From: Deltaproteobacteria bacterium
GTDB taxonomy: Bacteria; Desulfobacterota; Desulfovibrionia; Desulfovibrionales; Desulfovibrionaceae
DNA: 5,721 nucleotides
Direction of reading: 5' to 3'
Assembly: GCA_025350085.1 (NCBI GenBank)
Contig: JANXYI010000235.1
Coordinates: forward strand, 1-5,721
Shown: piece by piece, positions 4,456-5,721 of the stretch
Layout: each line of letters opens with the position of its first letter
How positions within the stretch are numbered: position 1 is the stretch's first letter
Program-made: the position numbers and the translations under genes
Notes under the pieces: generated by a model
What the model was told of the DNA's origin: nothing
What the model saw: the letters and a program-made list of their open reading frames with translations, nothing else
The model's database searches: none

Positions 4456-4898
4456 TGAACGCCGCACAACACGACCCCCGCGTCAATGGCCGCGCCAATG
4501 CCCGCGCCAATGCCCGCAGTACCCGCCAGTCCGGGACCATCTCGGTGGAGGCCGCGCTGCTGTTGCCCATCCTCATGGCCCTGACCCTGGCCTTTGTGGA
4601 CTTCGGGCGGCTCATGTGGACCCAGACCGTGGTCCATTCGGCCGCGTCCGAGGCCGCGCGCCTGGCCGTGCTGGCCGAGCCCAGCAACGCCGCCGTGGCC
4701 GATCTGGCCGCCAAGCGGGTCCGGGACGGCGGCATAGCGAACCCGCCCTCGGTGGTGGTCGGCGCCCGCAGCCCGAACCAGCCGGTGTCCGTCACCGTGA
4801 GCGTGGGCTTCGACTTCCTGACCCTGTCTCAGCTGGACCCGGACATCCTGGGCCACCGGACCCTGTCCGCCACTTCCGTCATGGTCCACCAACCCTAA
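4455..4898 (+). CDS. tadE: TadE-like minor pseudopilin
   Basis: Minor pilin-like protein of the Tad system, expected in the inner membrane or periplasm after trimming by CpaA. The 147-residue product has an unusually long 27-residue leader rich in Arg, Asn and Ala. The pseudopilin motif follows: QSG, then TISVEAALLLPILMALTLAF. Cleavage after Gly27 would put Glu at mature position 5, as required, leaving about 120 residues. The hydrophobic helix spans about 30-50 and runs into the typical FVDFGRLM of TadE domains. The remainder is a small soluble domain, with HSAASEAARLAVLAEP and later VSVTVSVGFDFL. Assignment to TadE rather than TadF rests on this profile and is not certain. The leader is encoded in part by a 12-base tandem repeat. 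The gene overlaps the lipoprotein stop by one base and is followed after ten bases by a second TadE-like gene. Confidence 0.92.
   Translation: MNAAQHDPRVNGRANARANARSTRQSGTISVEAALLLPILMALTLAFVDFGRLMWTQTVVHSAASEAARLAVLAEPSNAAVADLAAKRVRDGGIANPPSVVVGARSPNQPVSVTVSVGFDFLTLSQLDPDILGHRTLSATSVMVHQP
4479..4514 (+). repeat. 12-base tandem repeat within the tadE leader
   Basis: Three successive 12-base units encode Arg-Val-Asn-Gly and twice Arg-Ala-Asn-Ala: CGCGTCAATGGC (4479-4490), then CGCGCCAATGCC twice (4491-4502 and 4503-4514). The last two are identical. The first differs at two positions. As the unit is a multiple of three, copy-number change would lengthen or shorten the leader without a frameshift and leave the mature protein unaltered. 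Confidence 0.85.
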
Positions 4899-4908
4899 GG
4901 AGGCCGCT

Positions 4909-5298
4909 ATGAACAGCAAGAACACGCGCGAAAAGGGCTCGGCCACCCTGGAGTTCGCCCTGGCCGTGTCCCTGGTGCTGACCCCCATGCTCCTGGGGCT
5001 GGTGGACTTCAGCCGCTACCTGGAGGTGAGCAACACCGTGTCCCGGGCCGCCCACGAGGGCGTGTTCGAGGCCTCGCGCGGCCGCGACCCCGTGGCCATC
5101 GTGCACAGCAATGTGCAGAGCGCCGGGCTGGACCCGGCCAAGGTCAGCGTGAGCCTGACCCCGGCCCTTGACGCGGCCACGCGCGGCACGTCCATGCAGA
5201 TCACCGTTTCCTACAACCTCTCCGGCTACGCCCTGGCCTCCTGGGGAGGGCTCTTCCCCCAGGCCCTGTCCACCAGGGCCACGGCGCAGCACGAGTAG
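4909..5298 (+). CDS. Second TadE-like minor pseudopilin (TadE/TadF family)
   Basis: A second minor pilin-like protein of 129 residues with a short, charged 10-residue leader (MNSKNTREKG). Cleavage after Gly10 gives a mature N-terminus SATLEFALAV with Glu at position 5, leaving 119 residues. The hydrophobic helix covers about 13-33 and continues into LVDFSRYLEV, the TadE-type motif. The soluble part includes SNTVSRAAHEGVFEASRGRD and the later MQITVSYNLSG. It is similar in plan to the preceding protein but clearly divergent, so it may be the TadF equivalent. I leave the symbol blank for that reason. The ribosome site TAAGGAGG (4896-4903) overlaps the stop of the preceding gene, five bases before ATG 4909, so translation is probably coupled. 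The next gene starts 13 bases after its stop. Confidence 0.92.
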   Translation: MNSKNTREKGSATLEFALAVSLVLTPMLLGLVDFSRYLEVSNTVSRAAHEGVFEASRGRDPVAIVHSNVQSAGLDPAKVSVSLTPALDAATRGTSMQITVSYNLSGYALASWGGLFPQALSTRATAQHE

Positions 5299-5311
5299 GC
5301 GGGAGGACATC

Positions 5312-5721
5312 ATGAACACCAAGCGATCCCTCATCCACGACGAGCGCGGCACCTCGGGCCTGATCCTGGCCCTGACCCTGGCGGTCCTGGCGGGCATCGC
5401 CGCCCTGGCCCTGGACGTGGGCGCCATGCACGTGCGCCGCAGCAGCCTGCAGACCTCGGCCGACGCGGCCGCCATGGCCGGGGCCAACGGCCTCATCTCC
5501 TACGGCTCGGACCTGACCAAGGTCCGCACCGTGGTCCTGCAGTACGCCAAGGCCAACCTGGACACCCAGGACCAGCCGGACGTCGCAATCCAGGCCTCGG
5601 ACATCGTGTTCTACAAGGACGGCGTGCCGAACACCACGGCCCCGAACCAGGTGGAGGTGACCGTGCGCCGGACCCAGGCCCGCGGCAACGCCATGAGCCT
5701 GTTCTTCGGCAAGGCCGTGGA
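5312..5721 (+). CDS. tadG: TadG-like pilus assembly protein, N-terminal part (3' end outside window)
   Basis: Start of a TadG-like envelope protein. The frame is open from ATG 5312 to the window edge, 136 complete codons. GGGAGGA (5301-5307) lies four bases upstream. The N-terminus has a short charged stretch (MNTKRSLIHDERG), one membrane segment (about 17-36), and the TadG-family signature LDVGAMHVRRSSLQTSADAA (34-53), continuing AMAGA. A soluble region follows, including VEVTVRRTQARGNAMSLFFG (114-133). Full TadG proteins are usually several hundred residues, some with a von Willebrand A domain. Whether this one has such a domain cannot be seen. An RG-T junction resembles a prepilin site, but the fifth residue after Gly13 is Ile, not Glu, so processing by CpaA looks unlikely. 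It completes a TadE-TadE-TadG trio. Confidence 0.88.
   Translation, partial: MNTKRSLIHDERGTSGLILALTLAVLAGIAALALDVGAMHVRRSSLQTSADAAAMAGANGLISYGSDLTKVRTVVLQYAKANLDTQDQPDVAIQASDIVFYKDGVPNTTAPNQVEVTVRRTQARGNAMSLFFGKAV

Overview
The window is the 5' half of a Tad (tight adherence / Flp, type IVc) pilus locus, all on the + strand, preceded by the tail of a sigma-54-dependent transcriptional activator. Coding DNA is strongly GC-rich (about 70% where I counted by eye) with mostly C/G third positions. The gene order, diderm-type secretin and lipoprotein, and sigma-54 control fit a GC-rich proteobacterium or relative. The style recalls Desulfovibrionaceae, but that placement is inference and no rRNA or other marker is present.

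Layout. 1-443: C-terminal part of an AAA+ sigma-54 activator (end of the ATPase domain plus a Fis-type helix-turn-helix). 444-849: a 406-base non-coding region, visibly less GC-rich in parts, packed with inverted repeats. It ends in a full-consensus sigma-54 promoter (756-771) and a short leader with a GNRA-capped hairpin. 850-1026: flp, the 58-residue major pilin. 1027-1205: a 179-base gap with a GC-rich stem-loop and a doubtful 31-codon ORF. 1206-5721: a tightly packed run, with junctions from a 1-base overlap to 17 bases, of cpaA (prepilin peptidase), cpaB (periplasmic assembly protein), cpaC (outer-membrane secretin), a small lipoprotein, two TadE-like pseudopilins, and the start of a TadG-like protein cut by the window edge.

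How the parts work together. CpaA should trim the leader peptides of Flp and the TadE-like proteins after a glycine. CpaC forms the outer-membrane channel, CpaB sits in the periplasm next to it, and the lipoprotein occupies the position of CpaD/RcpB, the usual secretin partner. TadE-like and TadG-like proteins are minor envelope components. The motor and platform genes (TadZ/CpaE, CpaF/TadA, TadB, TadC) are not in the window and probably follow downstream.

Most notable points: the sigma-54 promoter in front of flp beside a sigma-54 activator gene, the density of inverted repeats upstream of it, the hairpin near the predicted mRNA 5' end, and the small lipoprotein in the CpaD position. I see no mobile element, CRISPR array, tRNA or rRNA, and no wholly unknown multi-gene system. 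The novelty is mainly regulatory.
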